Assembly: GCA_946478765.1 (NCBI GenBank)
Contig: CAMLDH010000152.1
Coordinates: 1 to 8,409, forward strand
DNA from: an uncultured Oxalobacteraceae bacterium
GTDB lineage: Bacteria > Pseudomonadota > Gammaproteobacteria > Burkholderiales > Burkholderiaceae
Length of the DNA: 8,409 bases
Reading direction: 5' to 3'
Shown here in pieces: positions 1-5,754 of the stretch. Below the pieces are notes generated by a model that saw nothing but the letters and a program-made list of their open reading frames with translations, was not told where the DNA came from and searched no databases. The position numbers and the translations under genes were made by a program. Numbering within the stretch: the stretch's first letter is position 1; each line of letters opens with the position of its first letter.

Positions 1-156
1 TGCGCAAGCGCACCCTACTCCTTTCTATTTTTCACGACACAAATAATTTTGCGTGGTTGCTTAGAGCGGTTTGCGAATCCATGCAGGGGGCAGCAGGGAT
101 TTCGGATCGCCTGCGATTCGCCTCCTGCGAAACGGGTGTGACTTCCCATTGCGAAA
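1..156. other. Intergenic, no feature seen
   Basis: This is the left edge of the window, downstream of the stop codon of the minus-strand gene at 157-459. I see no convincing coding frame, RNA gene or terminator in it. An open frame that starts at 57 on the plus strand overlaps the minus-strand gene out of frame and has no protein-like character, so I treat it as noise. Confidence 0.5.
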
Positions 157-459
157 TCAATGCCCATTCTGCTTGTCAGTCAACGCAGCGGCTGCCAGCA
201 ATTGCGCTGCCAGTGCCCGCGCCTGATGCGCTGACAATTCATGGAATTGCTCGTCGCTCCACAAGCGCACGACGGCCGGCGAAACCTGCGCGCTCGTTTG
301 ACTGCCGGCAAAACGGCTCATGCGCAAGGCGCCACGATTGCGCACATCGACCGCATCGCCGAAACGGGTGACCAGCGGTTTGCGCTCTTCCGCCGATGTC
401 ATCAGTGGCAACGGCTGACCTTGCGGGCCCAGATACTGGTTATGTATGACTGATTTCAT
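157..459 (-). CDS. Small uncharacterised protein (100 aa)
   Basis: I do not recognise this family. The ATG at 457-459 is preceded on the minus strand by AAAGGG about 6-8 bases upstream, an acceptable ribosome binding site that supports this start. The product is soluble-looking, with no signal peptide or membrane segment. The N-terminal half is rich in Gly, Pro and Gln. The C-terminal third (residues about 62-95, with LWSDEQFHELSAHQARALA followed by an alanine-rich run) looks like two amphipathic helices. The gene diverges from a LexA-type box whose nearest base is 24 bp upstream of the start, so DNA-damage control is possible. Which of the two flanking ORFs the operator serves cannot be told from sequence. 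It may be real because it has a good start, a sensible composition and a regulated-looking upstream region, but it is short and unsupported by a known domain. Confidence 0.55.
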   Translation of the reverse strand: MKSVIHNQYLGPQGQPLPLMTSAEERKPLVTRFGDAVDVRNRGALRMSRFAGSQTSAQVSPAVVRLWSDEQFHELSAHQARALAAQLLAAAALTDKQNGH

Positions 460-482
460 CGCTTCACCCTTTCATCATTTAA

Positions 483-498
483 CTGTACATAAACACAG
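483..498. promoter_or_regulatory. Putative LexA (SOS) box
   Basis: The bases read CTGTACATAAACACAG, which is an exact CTGT-N8-ACAG palindrome with an AT-rich centre and TA-type flanks. This is the LexA operator arrangement of gamma- and betaproteobacteria. It lies between the divergent starts at 459 (minus) and 504 (plus). That a LexA protein binds it is inference. Confidence 0.6.
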
Positions 499-503
499 TA
501 TAT

Positions 504-670
504 ATGAAAAGTATTCCTTGGCAACAAGAACCAGAAGCGGTCATTCCGATGGCGCAAAGCCGCGAGGAATTTCAACTGCGCGCGCTATCGTTTGCTCAGC
601 AGGTGGACAAAAGTTTTTTGACAATCGCAACTCTAGTCGATGTTAGACACATCCAACCCCATCCCAAGCC
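504..670 (+). pseudogene. Short ORF remnant, possibly an IS481-like transposase N-terminus
   Basis: An ATG at 504, five bases after the LexA box, opens a frame that reads through 670 and then enters the palindromic element, where it ends at 842 in sequence that is clearly repeat rather than gene. The pre-repeat part has about 55 codons. It begins with IPWQQEP and continues with MAQSREEFQLRAL, which resembles the start of IS481/IS3-type transposases (short PW motif, then a REEF helix), but the helix-turn-helix that should follow is not recognisable. No Shine-Dalgarno sequence precedes the ATG. Alternatives are a small LexA-controlled gene truncated by the repeat, or chance. I favour a broken fragment and hold the transposase assignment loosely. 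Confidence 0.3.
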
Positions 671-915
671 AGGGCTAATCTATGCACACAAGTTTGCAAT
701 CCTTGGTATTGGTCGCGGGCGGGTTCTTGGGTTCAATTTTCCCACTCATTTTTCCCGTCATTCCCGCGAAGGCGGGAATCCATGGGCCGGCAAATCGAGC
801 AAACGCCATATGGATTCCCGCCTTCGCGGGAATGACGGGTAACTTTTCGAGAAAATTTACCCCAGACACCCGCATGCGAAAACATGTTGCAAACTTGTGT
901 GCATAGGTTAGCCCT
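671..915. repeat. Palindromic MITE-like element, full copy (245 bp)
   Basis: The terminal 29 bp at 671-699 (AGGGCTAATCTATGCACACA then AGTTTGCAA) match the reverse complement of 887-915 at 28 of 29 positions. Inside, 754-783 and 810-839 are a perfect 30-bp inverted repeat around a 26-bp loop. Each arm contains ATTCCC-N8-GGGAAT (760-779 and 814-833), the pattern of the dRS3-like repeats known from Neisseria and seen in other Betaproteobacteria. The segments between outer and inner arms (700-753 and 840-886) are also recognisably related in inverted orientation, so the whole unit is one imperfect palindrome. No transposase is encoded, and I could not find a clear target-site duplication. The minus- and plus-strand ORFs inside it are by-products of the repeat. 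A half copy lies at 4237-4300. Confidence 0.85.
754..839. repeat. Inner perfect 30-bp inverted repeat (dRS3-like arms)
   Basis: Arms 754-783 and 810-839 are exact reverse complements, separated by 26 bases. Each arm is itself partly palindromic around CCCGCGAAGGCGGG. If transcribed, the pair could form a very stable long hairpin that might act as a bidirectional terminator or RNA stabiliser. That role is inference. Confidence 0.9.
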
Positions 916-1080
916 GCAAGGGGGGTCGAATGCGTCAATACGTTCCGGCCTCATTGATGTCGCAATCATGAACGTATTTTTGTCAAAAACTTTTGATTCC
1001 GCTTAGCCAAGCTGCCTATACGACAGTGAATGCAATGGCGATCGGTCGGACTATGTCCGGTGATTTCTGAACGGTAGTTA
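916..1080. other. Intergenic, no gene seen
   Basis: This stretch lies between the palindromic element and the stop codon of the TPR pseudogene. It holds no convincing ORF. A 9-bp inverted match (TCCGGTGAT near 1056 with ATCACCGGA near 1111) spans the TPR stop codon but has no T-tract, so I do not call a terminator. Confidence 0.5.
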
Positions 1081-2513
1081 CTAAAGCCGCGCCAGATCCA
1101 GCTGCTTGCGATCACCGGACCAGGCTTTACCCAACAACGCCTCGGCCGCCGCGGCCCGCTTCGCATCGCCGCGCTTCTTGTACACTTGGGCCAATCCATA
1201 AAGCGCCCAGCCGTTGTTCGGCGTCTGAACGAGACTGCCCCGGAAGGCCTGTTCCGCACCGTCCAGATCGCCCTTTTGCAACAGAACCGCGCCCAGCGAT
1301 TGCCGCACCGGGTAATACCAATATGGCGGTTCCATATAGGTGAGCTGGCCTTCCAGCATCGCCGCTTTCTCGAAATTTTCGGCTGCGCTTGTGAAGTTGC
1401 CCTTGGCTTGCGCGATGCGCGCCTGAACGACATGGCTGGCGATTTGCAGCACCTGCTCGGCAGGCACTGCGGCAGCGGTCAAGCCTGAAAAGTCGCCTGA
1501 TTGCCTGAGGTGGTCGATCACAGCCTGTTCCTTTCGCGCGCTGTCCGTATCGCCTTTGGCGGCAAAGGCGACACCGCGCGCGTAGTGCCATAGTCCTTCC
1601 ACATAATGCCCAGACGCTCCGCATACGGCTCGGCCCGTTTCGGATCAGTGGAGGCCTCCACAGTGTGGATGTAGTAATGAATCGCGCCCGGATGATTCGG
1701 GTTGGCCTTGAGTACCCGCTCCAGCGTGGCGACGAGTTCAGCGGTTCTACCCTTCGGCTTGGCGCCGCCCGCTTCCCAGTAGTCCCACGGCGAGATATTC
1801 ATCAGCGACTCGGCATACAGCACCCCGACATTCTCATCGCGCGGAAATCGCTCCACGACCTTCTTCATCGCATCTGCGTAGGCGACATCCAGTTGTGCCC
1901 GGTCGGCATTCGGATCGGGCGAATAGCGCGCCGCAAGGGCCCTGATCAACGCCTGCTCGCGGGGAGTGCTGCGCTTCATCAGCCTGATCGCCTTGTTGCG
2001 CGCGGCGACTGCGGGCGCGACCGCTTCAGGATTCATCGGCATATTGATGTTGGGTCCCAGAACCAACGCTTCGCCCCAATAACACATCGCGCATGACGGA
2101 TCGATTTTTTGTGCCATCCGGAATGCGCGTGCAGCTTCATCATGGTTGAAAGCGTAGGCGAGCCGCAAACCCTGATTGAAATACTGCTGCGCCAGCGGCT
2201 TGCTGGTAGTGACCTTAAAGGAAAGCGTGCCAAGGTTGTCCCACAACGGCGGCTCGCCGGCCGACGGCGATTGCTGCTCCGCCTTTGGCAACTGACCATA
2301 CGGGTTCAACTCGTTTTTTGACGCTGCGGCAATTTTGTAAAACAGCCTGTTATCTACCGCATTGCCGGGAGGCTTCAGGCACAGCGGGCCGGCGATGCCG
2401 ACCAATAGGGCCGGGTCGATGTTGCGCGTGTTTTGCGTAGTGTCGCCGTTTGCGCTGACGACGATCACGCCGGCGCCGATCAGGATGACGGCCGGAAGCA
2501 TTCTACTCAACAT
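1081..2513 (-). pseudogene. Secreted TPR-repeat protein, broken by internal deletion and frameshift
   Basis: Two minus-strand frames are parts of one tetratricopeptide protein. The first part runs from 2513 to about 1602. It has an N-terminal hydrophobic signal-like segment (MLSRMLPAVILIGAGVIVVS), TPR-like helices around FNQGLRLAYAFNHDEAARAF and YWGEALVLGPNINMPM, and the family hallmark HYYIHTVEAS..P.RAEPYAERLG. The second part, in another frame, runs from about 1602 to 1081 (VEGLWHYARGVAFAAKGD, then more TPR helices). In intact relatives these blocks are separated by a segment beginning PGAGHLVHMP that I estimate at over 100 residues. Here AEPYAERLG is followed almost directly by VEGLWHYARG, so a deletion of a length not divisible by three removed the middle. 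AAAGGAG lies six bases before the ATG at 2511-2513, so that ATG is preferred to one six bases upstream. The extracytoplasmic location is inferred. Confidence 0.8.
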
Positions 2514-2526
2514 GTTCATCTCCTTT
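2514..2526 (-). promoter_or_regulatory. Ribosome binding site that decides the TPR gene start
   Basis: On the minus strand the sequence reads AAAGGAG, ATGAAC, ATG. The first ATG touches the Shine-Dalgarno with no spacing. The second, at 2511-2513, has a six-base spacing, so it is the better initiation codon. Confidence 0.6.
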
Positions 2527-2741
2527 GTGAACCGAAAGCAGGCGCAACCCGAGTGAGACGAAGTGCTCATGCGGTCCGGGGAGGGAATTGCGATTCAGTT
2601 TAGTGGCAGGGACTCGGGTACGAATAGGTGTCTGGCCATTCAATTTGATGGAGGTCAAGCGAGACACAATCAGCGTGGGCGCATCCAGACTTGTCGCCAA
2701 GATATCCCGATCCGCTGGTCAGGGGGCAGTACCTGACGATT

Positions 2742-2770
2742 AAGTGTCGCGGCTGGTCGACGCGACCGAT
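2742..2770. repeat. 29-bp near-identical match to part of the ftsX remnant
   Basis: These 29 bases match 6095-6123 on the same strand at 28 of 29 positions (AAGTGTCGCGGCTGGTCG, one A/G difference, then CGCGACCGAT). In the ftsX pseudogene the segment encodes EVSRLVGATD, whereas here the same frame would read xVSRLVDATD. Similarity stops abruptly on both sides. It may be a tiny ftsX-derived scrap or a shared recombination footprint. Confidence 0.7.
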
Positions 2771-2812
2771 TTCTCTCCCAGGCACCCAGCTACTTACCTA
2801 TATTTGAATTAG

Positions 2813-3062
2813 GGCCAGAAGAATTTCTTTGCCAGCGTGTACGTAACATCCGCATGGGCGGATAAGTTTGTACACGATGGTGCCAATTTATTTGCACCGG
2901 ATGCACACAGCACTGAGTCCGATGAATGGAAAAAGCTCGCGCGTCCTTTGAATGACTTTATTCAAGAAGTTTACGACGATTTCCTGAGAAAATTCGTCGA
3001 CGCTGAGCTCACAAAATATGAGGAGGACGGAATTTTCCCGTCCTACGCGGGCTGGTACACCT
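2813..3062 (+). pseudogene. Unidentified gene fragment fused to the intron relic
   Basis: An open frame starts after the stop at 2810-2812 and reads with good protein character to about 3050: FFASVYVTSAWADKF, then a helical, charged stretch containing LARPLNDFIQEVYDDFLRKF and ELTKYEEDGIFPSYAG. It has a GTG at 2837 but no evident Shine-Dalgarno or complete N-terminus. The long acidic helix followed by GIFP.Y is reminiscent of linker regions in large ATP-binding proteins, but I cannot name the family. The frame continues to a stop at 3242-3244, but everything beyond about 3060 is group II intron sequence read out of frame. The true C-terminus is therefore gone and the fragment is joined to the intron by a deletion or insertion. 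Confidence 0.5.
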
Positions 3063-3200
3063 TACTCGATTATCGTCCGACGGGTCGACGGTGGAACCAA
3101 CGCCGCCAAGAATTTAATAATGGTCCATCCGACATGCCACAATCAGATTCACAGCCTTGGAATGACAGTGACGAAACCGGCTCCTACAAAGGGGCTTTGA
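3063..3200 (+). pseudogene. Group II intron maturase, C-terminal HNH remnant
   Basis: This frame carries the end of an intron-encoded reverse transcriptase/maturase: the residues VRRVDGGTNAAKNLIMVHPT are followed by CHNQIHSLGMTVTKPAPTKGL and a stop at 3198-3200. This is the HNH endonuclease tail of group II intron proteins, with NLxxxHPxCHxxxH intact. The first histidines of the HNH motif, expected in a HHI context, are replaced by YSII, so the motif is damaged. The reverse transcriptase and maturase X domains are absent. The frame has an ATG at 3018, but the upstream codons belong to the preceding unrelated fragment. The stop lies 7 bases before domain V, the expected arrangement for an ORF in intron domain IV. 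Confidence 0.8.
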
Positions 3201-3207
3201 AAGGCTT

Positions 3208-3241
3208 GAGCGGAGTGCCGCGAAAGCGGCACGCTCCGTTC
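3208..3241 (+). ncRNA. Group II intron domain V
   Basis: The 34-nt hairpin begins GAGC, has a lower and an upper stem separated by a short bulge, is closed by a GAAA tetraloop at 3222-3225 (stem GTGCCGC / GCGGCAC), and ends GCTCCGTTC. Length, AGC triad position, GNRA loop and terminal GTTC all fit the catalytic domain V of bacterial group II introns. Confidence 0.9.
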
Positions 3242-3243
3242 TG

Positions 3244-3283
3244 AGGAGGCGGCAGCGTAGCAATACGCTGCTGCTACCCGCCC
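3244..3283 (+). ncRNA. Group II intron domain VI and 3' splice end
   Basis: Immediately after domain V there is a hairpin with a perfect 7-bp stem CAGCGTA / TACGCTG and a GCAA loop (3253-3270), on an outer GGCGG / CCGCC helix. The following CTACCCGCC resembles the usual bacterial intron end, with the unpaired A at 3276 as the likely branch point. Confidence 0.75.
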
Positions 3284-3293
3284 CCTCATTTTC

Positions 3294-3596
3294 TCACTTG
3301 CATCGAAGCGTTACTTTTAATACGTATGGGACGTATCGGTTACCATTTTGCTGTTTAAAGGTGTTGGGCACCTCATCAAATTTGCCGCTCTTACAGGCAT
3401 TGTTTCTCTGTTTCAAATAATCCTGCCATGCCCCCATGGGGTTAGAATTCCTGGCATCAATGTCTACATAGCGACCTTTAGGACTTTTAGCCATGGCATT
3501 GCCCATGGGAGCCATGGCAAGCACACCTGCCATCGCCAGCGACATTACAACGCCTGTGGTGGATGCAACGCGGAATTTACGGATCAATGCATTCAT
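3294..3596 (-). CDS. Small exported protein with signal peptide (100 aa)
   Basis: The start ATG at 3594-3596 has a strong Shine-Dalgarno AAGGGAG about seven bases upstream on the minus strand, so the 25 extra in-frame codons upstream are unlikely to be translated. Residues 1-36 form a typical Sec signal peptide: basic MNALIRKFR, hydrophobic TTGVVMSLAMAGVLAM, then a cleavage region near GNAMA/KS. The mature part is about 64 residues, basic and polar (KSPKGRYVDIDARNSN, DYLKQRNNACKSGKFD, YVPYVLKVTLRCK), with two cysteines that could form one disulphide after export. I recognise no family. The gene is convergent with the group II intron fragment, whose 3' end lies about 10 bp past this stop. It appears intact. 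Its periplasmic or secreted location is inferred from the signal peptide. Confidence 0.75.
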   Translation of the reverse strand: MNALIRKFRVASTTGVVMSLAMAGVLAMAPMGNAMAKSPKGRYVDIDARNSNPMGAWQDYLKQRNNACKSGKFDEVPNTFKQQNGNRYVPYVLKVTLRCK

Positions 3597-3962
3597 CAAA
3601 TCTCCCTTATAGTGAAATGAAGGTTGCCTGCGCGGTATTCGCCGGCCCCAGATAGAGACTTGCCAAAGCAAGGATCACACATTGGCGCGTCTTCTTGTTT
3701 ATGGGTAACCTGAGGAATGGAAAGAGTTCCACCAGGAAAGATTTTTATCCTGTTCTTGATGGGGGAGCGCATGAGGTGAGCAGCCGGTTATGTAATTGCT
3801 GACCGCGTCGTCAGGAACAAACAGCCACTGGTGGGTCCAAAGGACTCGCGGAAGTGCGCTGAACACATCGCCAACAGCCCGCAACAGCCCGTTCGTGCGG
3901 CTGCGAAATCGTGACACCATAGCAACGAACGCGGCTTGCCGGCTGCTGCCCCTTGGCCCGCA
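3597..3962. other. Region without a supported gene
   Basis: This is the upstream region of the small exported-protein gene and the left flank of the IS66 scrap. Open frames exist on the minus strand (3699-3998, containing PRVLWTHQWLFVPDDA), but none has a ribosome binding site or recognisable domain, and they overlap the IS66 remnant in antisense. A direct repeat of CAACAGCCCG stands at 3872-3881 and 3882-3891. The region probably contains decayed mobile-element DNA. Confidence 0.4.
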
Positions 3963-4121
3963 CGCAGGCTGTTCTGCGATACCGTTGACGGTGCCCACGC
4001 CAGCGCCAACCTGGACTCGCTCATCGAGACCTGCAAGGCCAACGGCGTGGAGGTTTATCGCTACCTGATTACGCTGTTCAAGGCGCTACTCACCTGTACG
4101 GACGAAGATTACGCAGCGCCG
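3963..4121 (+). pseudogene. IS66-family transposase, C-terminal scrap
   Basis: The plus-strand frame reads RLFCDTVDGAHASANLDSLI, then ETCKANGVEVYRYLITLFKA and EDYAA. This matches the characteristic end of IS66-family TnpC transposases, which normally read like WLFSDTVKGAKASANLYSLIETAKANGLEPYRYL followed by a short helix and an EDYEALLPW tail. Only about 50 of the roughly 500 residues of the family remain. The usual terminal LPW is absent, and no IS66 inverted repeat or accessory orf was found in the window. It is a relic with no transposition activity. It fits a mosaic region that has received and lost several mobile elements. Confidence 0.75.
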
Positions 4122-4236
4122 CACATAACGATGGCATTGGTTTTTTACATTCATCGGCATTTCTTATCCATGTATTGCGCCTGAAATAGCCTCTGCAACG
4201 CGAATGCCGCCTGCGTCATGTAAATCCCTCGCCACC

Positions 4237-4300
4237 GGGCTAACCTATGCCTACAAGTTTGCAATATCTCCCGTCGTTCCCGCGAAGGCGGGAATCCATA
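4237..4300 (+). repeat. Half copy of the palindromic MITE-like element
   Basis: 4237-4264 matches the outer terminal arm at 672-699 at 25 of 28 positions, and 4270-4299 matches the inner arm at 754-783 at 29 of 30. The 54-bp segment that separates outer and inner arms in the full copy is reduced to five bases, and the right half is absent. The copy ends 18 bp before the GTG start of the KaiC-EAL chimera, so it forms that gene's immediate upstream region. Confidence 0.85.
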
Positions 4301-4318
4301 TAAGGAAAACCAGTCTGA

Positions 4319-5506
4319 GTGACTGTTCGTCATGTCACGCAAAGGACCAAGCAATCCACCAGACTGACGATCAAAGATGTAATGGTTGACCGGGATGAGA
4401 TCAAGCGCCAGTCGGCGAAGATGCCGGCGGCAAGCAAGCGATTGTCAATCGGTGTGGCAGAACTCGACATCATGTTGGGTGGTGGAATCCCGGTAGGTTA
4501 CTCCACGTTATTGGTCGGCCCATCCGGCTCCGGGAAGACCGTATTGGCAACGGAATTTCTTACGGAAGGCGTACGTGCCGGGGAGGCAGGCGTGATTGCC
4601 GCGTTCGAAAAGAGCCCGAATCAGTTATTGAGCCAAAAGCTGGATGATCTGGTGCAGACCGGGCAGGTCGGTCTGATCGATACGCATTCGCTTGACTTGT
4701 CGATTGATGAAACCCTGCATGAGCTCGTCTCCACCATTCGCCGGCTCAATGCGAAGCGCGTGGTGATCGACTCCTTGTCCGGCTTTGAACTTGCACTGGC
4801 GCCCGCTTTTCAGGAGGACTTCCGTGAGTCGCTTTATCGACTGGTTGCCGTCCTGACTGTTTACCCGGCCGGGTTCGTATCATTTGCGCAAGAGTGTGGC
4901 GTGATGTTGCCAATCGGTCGCTGGGTACTGCGCGAAGCCTGTGAGCAGGCTCGGAGATGGGAAGAGGCGGGCTTGGCAATTGACGTCGTTGCGGTGAACA
5001 TTTCGGCACCAGAGTTCGAATGCAATGATTTTTTGGAGTACCTTCTCACCGTGCTTCATGAAACGGGTCTGTCGCCCCATCGCCTTGAGCTGGAGCTCAC
5101 TGAAAGCGTCTTGATGCGGGATTGCGAAGCCACAATACAAAAGCTCAATACCTTGCGGTCGTTGGGAATTCGCATCGCCATTGATGATTTTGGCACCGGC
5201 TACTCCAGCTTGAGTTACTTGAAGCGATTTCCGATCGACACCCTGAAAATTGATCAATCTTTTGTTCGCAACATCCGGTCTGGGGTAGATGATATTTTGG
5301 TGGATGCCGTGATCACCATAGGGACCCGGATGCAGCATCAGGTGATTGCCGAGGGAATCGAAACAGCTGAGCAACTTGAATTTCTTCGGGCGCATCAATG
5401 TACAAGCGGACAGGGATTCCATCTCGGCAAACCAATAAGTGCCGAGGACTTCACTCACATTCTGAAGTGCCAATCTCAAGAGAAGCTGCGTACGCCGCTG
5501 ATCTAA
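4319..5506 (+). CDS. Chimeric protein: truncated KaiC-like ATPase domain fused to truncated EAL domain (395 aa)
   Basis: Residues about 41-180 are a KaiC/RecA-like NTPase: RLSIGVAELD.MLGGGIP, Walker A GPSGSGKT (67-74), FEKS (96-99, where circadian KaiC has two adjacent glutamates) and Walker B RVVIDSLSG (147-155). The fold stops well short of a normal KaiC domain. From about residue 183 (PAGFVSFAQECGVMLPIG) it becomes a cyclic-di-GMP phosphodiesterase EAL domain that keeps N227, E262 (ELTES), DDFGTGYSSL (289-298), K310 (LKID), E345/E348 (IAEGIE) and Q365. The N-terminal part of that domain, including the EAL signature glutamate that binds metal, is missing. The junction is near 4850-4866 and is in frame. 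The start is uncertain: GTG 4319 has AAGGA 12 bases upstream, while ATG 4382 gives a more typical KaiC N-terminus but no good Shine-Dalgarno. Hydrolytic activity is doubtful; c-di-GMP binding is conceivable. Confidence 0.85.
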   Translation: MTVRHVTQRTKQSTRLTIKDVMVDRDEIKRQSAKMPAASKRLSIGVAELDIMLGGGIPVGYSTLLVGPSGSGKTVLATEFLTEGVRAGEAGVIAAFEKSPNQLLSQKLDDLVQTGQVGLIDTHSLDLSIDETLHELVSTIRRLNAKRVVIDSLSGFELALAPAFQEDFRESLYRLVAVLTVYPAGFVSFAQECGVMLPIGRWVLREACEQARRWEEAGLAIDVVAVNISAPEFECNDFLEYLLTVLHETGLSPHRLELELTESVLMRDCEATIQKLNTLRSLGIRIAIDDFGTGYSSLSYLKRFPIDTLKIDQSFVRNIRSGVDDILVDAVITIGTRMQHQVIAEGIETAEQLEFLRAHQCTSGQGFHLGKPISAEDFTHILKCQSQEKLRTPLI

Positions 5507-5658
5507 CATGGAAGATCTTGTGTACGCATGAGTGGAGACTGGCTTCCCATACGGCCAGTGTATTTGCATAAAGCCTGTCCGAATTTGCATACCCATTCAC
5601 CAGGTGTCTAAGCTCGGCTTTACCCATTCAACTCGCATCACAAAGTGAATCGATAAAG
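5507..5658. other. Intergenic between chimera and terminator
   Basis: I see no gene. The stretch holds minor repeats only: ATTTGCATA twice around 5560-5590 and TACCCATTCA at 5590-5599 and 5621-5630. A plus-strand transcript of the chimera would cross it before reaching the terminator. Confidence 0.4.
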
Positions 5659-5685
5659 CGCGCCACCAAGAGGCGCGGCATTTTT
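5659..5685 (+). terminator. Probable rho-independent terminator
   Basis: A 6-bp GC-only stem CGCGCC / GGCGCG (5659-5664 and 5672-5677) closes a seven-base loop and is followed by GCA and a run of five T (5681-5685). It is oriented to stop rightward transcription from the KaiC-EAL chimera. Confidence 0.65.
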
Positions 5686-5754
5686 ATCATGTCGGGTTCA
5701 TCGAGCGAGATCGCAAAATATTCGTGGCGCCATCACCATCGGCGCACGGACGCG

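Larger units (their letters stand above)
3063..3283 (+). mobile_element. Group II intron, 3'-terminal fragment
   Basis: Only the 3' part of a bacterial group II intron remains: the end of the maturase ORF, domain V (3208-3241) and domain VI (about 3244-3283). The maturase tail, the spacing and the two RNA hairpins occur in the canonical order on the plus strand. The 5' end with its GTGYG start, domains I-III and most of the ORF are missing from the window, so the element cannot splice or move by itself. The 3' boundary is placed seven bases after the presumed branch-point A at 3276 and could be off by one or two bases. The left boundary is approximate. The 3' exon side lies about 10 bp from the stop codon of the convergent small exported-protein gene. 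Confidence 0.82.

Noticed and set aside
675..969. Overlapping ORFs on both strands in the 680-970 region
   Set aside because: They are translations of the palindromic repeat arms and carry no independent coding signal.
2837..3244. A continuous 135-codon plus-strand ORF as one protein
   Set aside because: Its second half overlaps, in the wrong frame, the maturase HNH tail and the intron domain V RNA, so only the part before about 3060 can be protein-coding.
3699..3998. Minus-strand ORF containing PRVLWTHQWLFVPDDA
   Set aside because: It has no ribosome binding site or known family and is partly antisense to the IS66 scrap. I kept the area as unresolved rather than calling a gene.
4880..5596. 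238-codon minus-strand ORF opposite the EAL half
   Set aside because: It is antisense to a clear EAL domain and has no recognisable domain, so I treat it as a shadow.
5590..5630. Direct repeat TACCCATTCA twice, 31 bp apart
   Set aside because: It is too short and imperfectly placed to support an iteron, att site or CRISPR interpretation.
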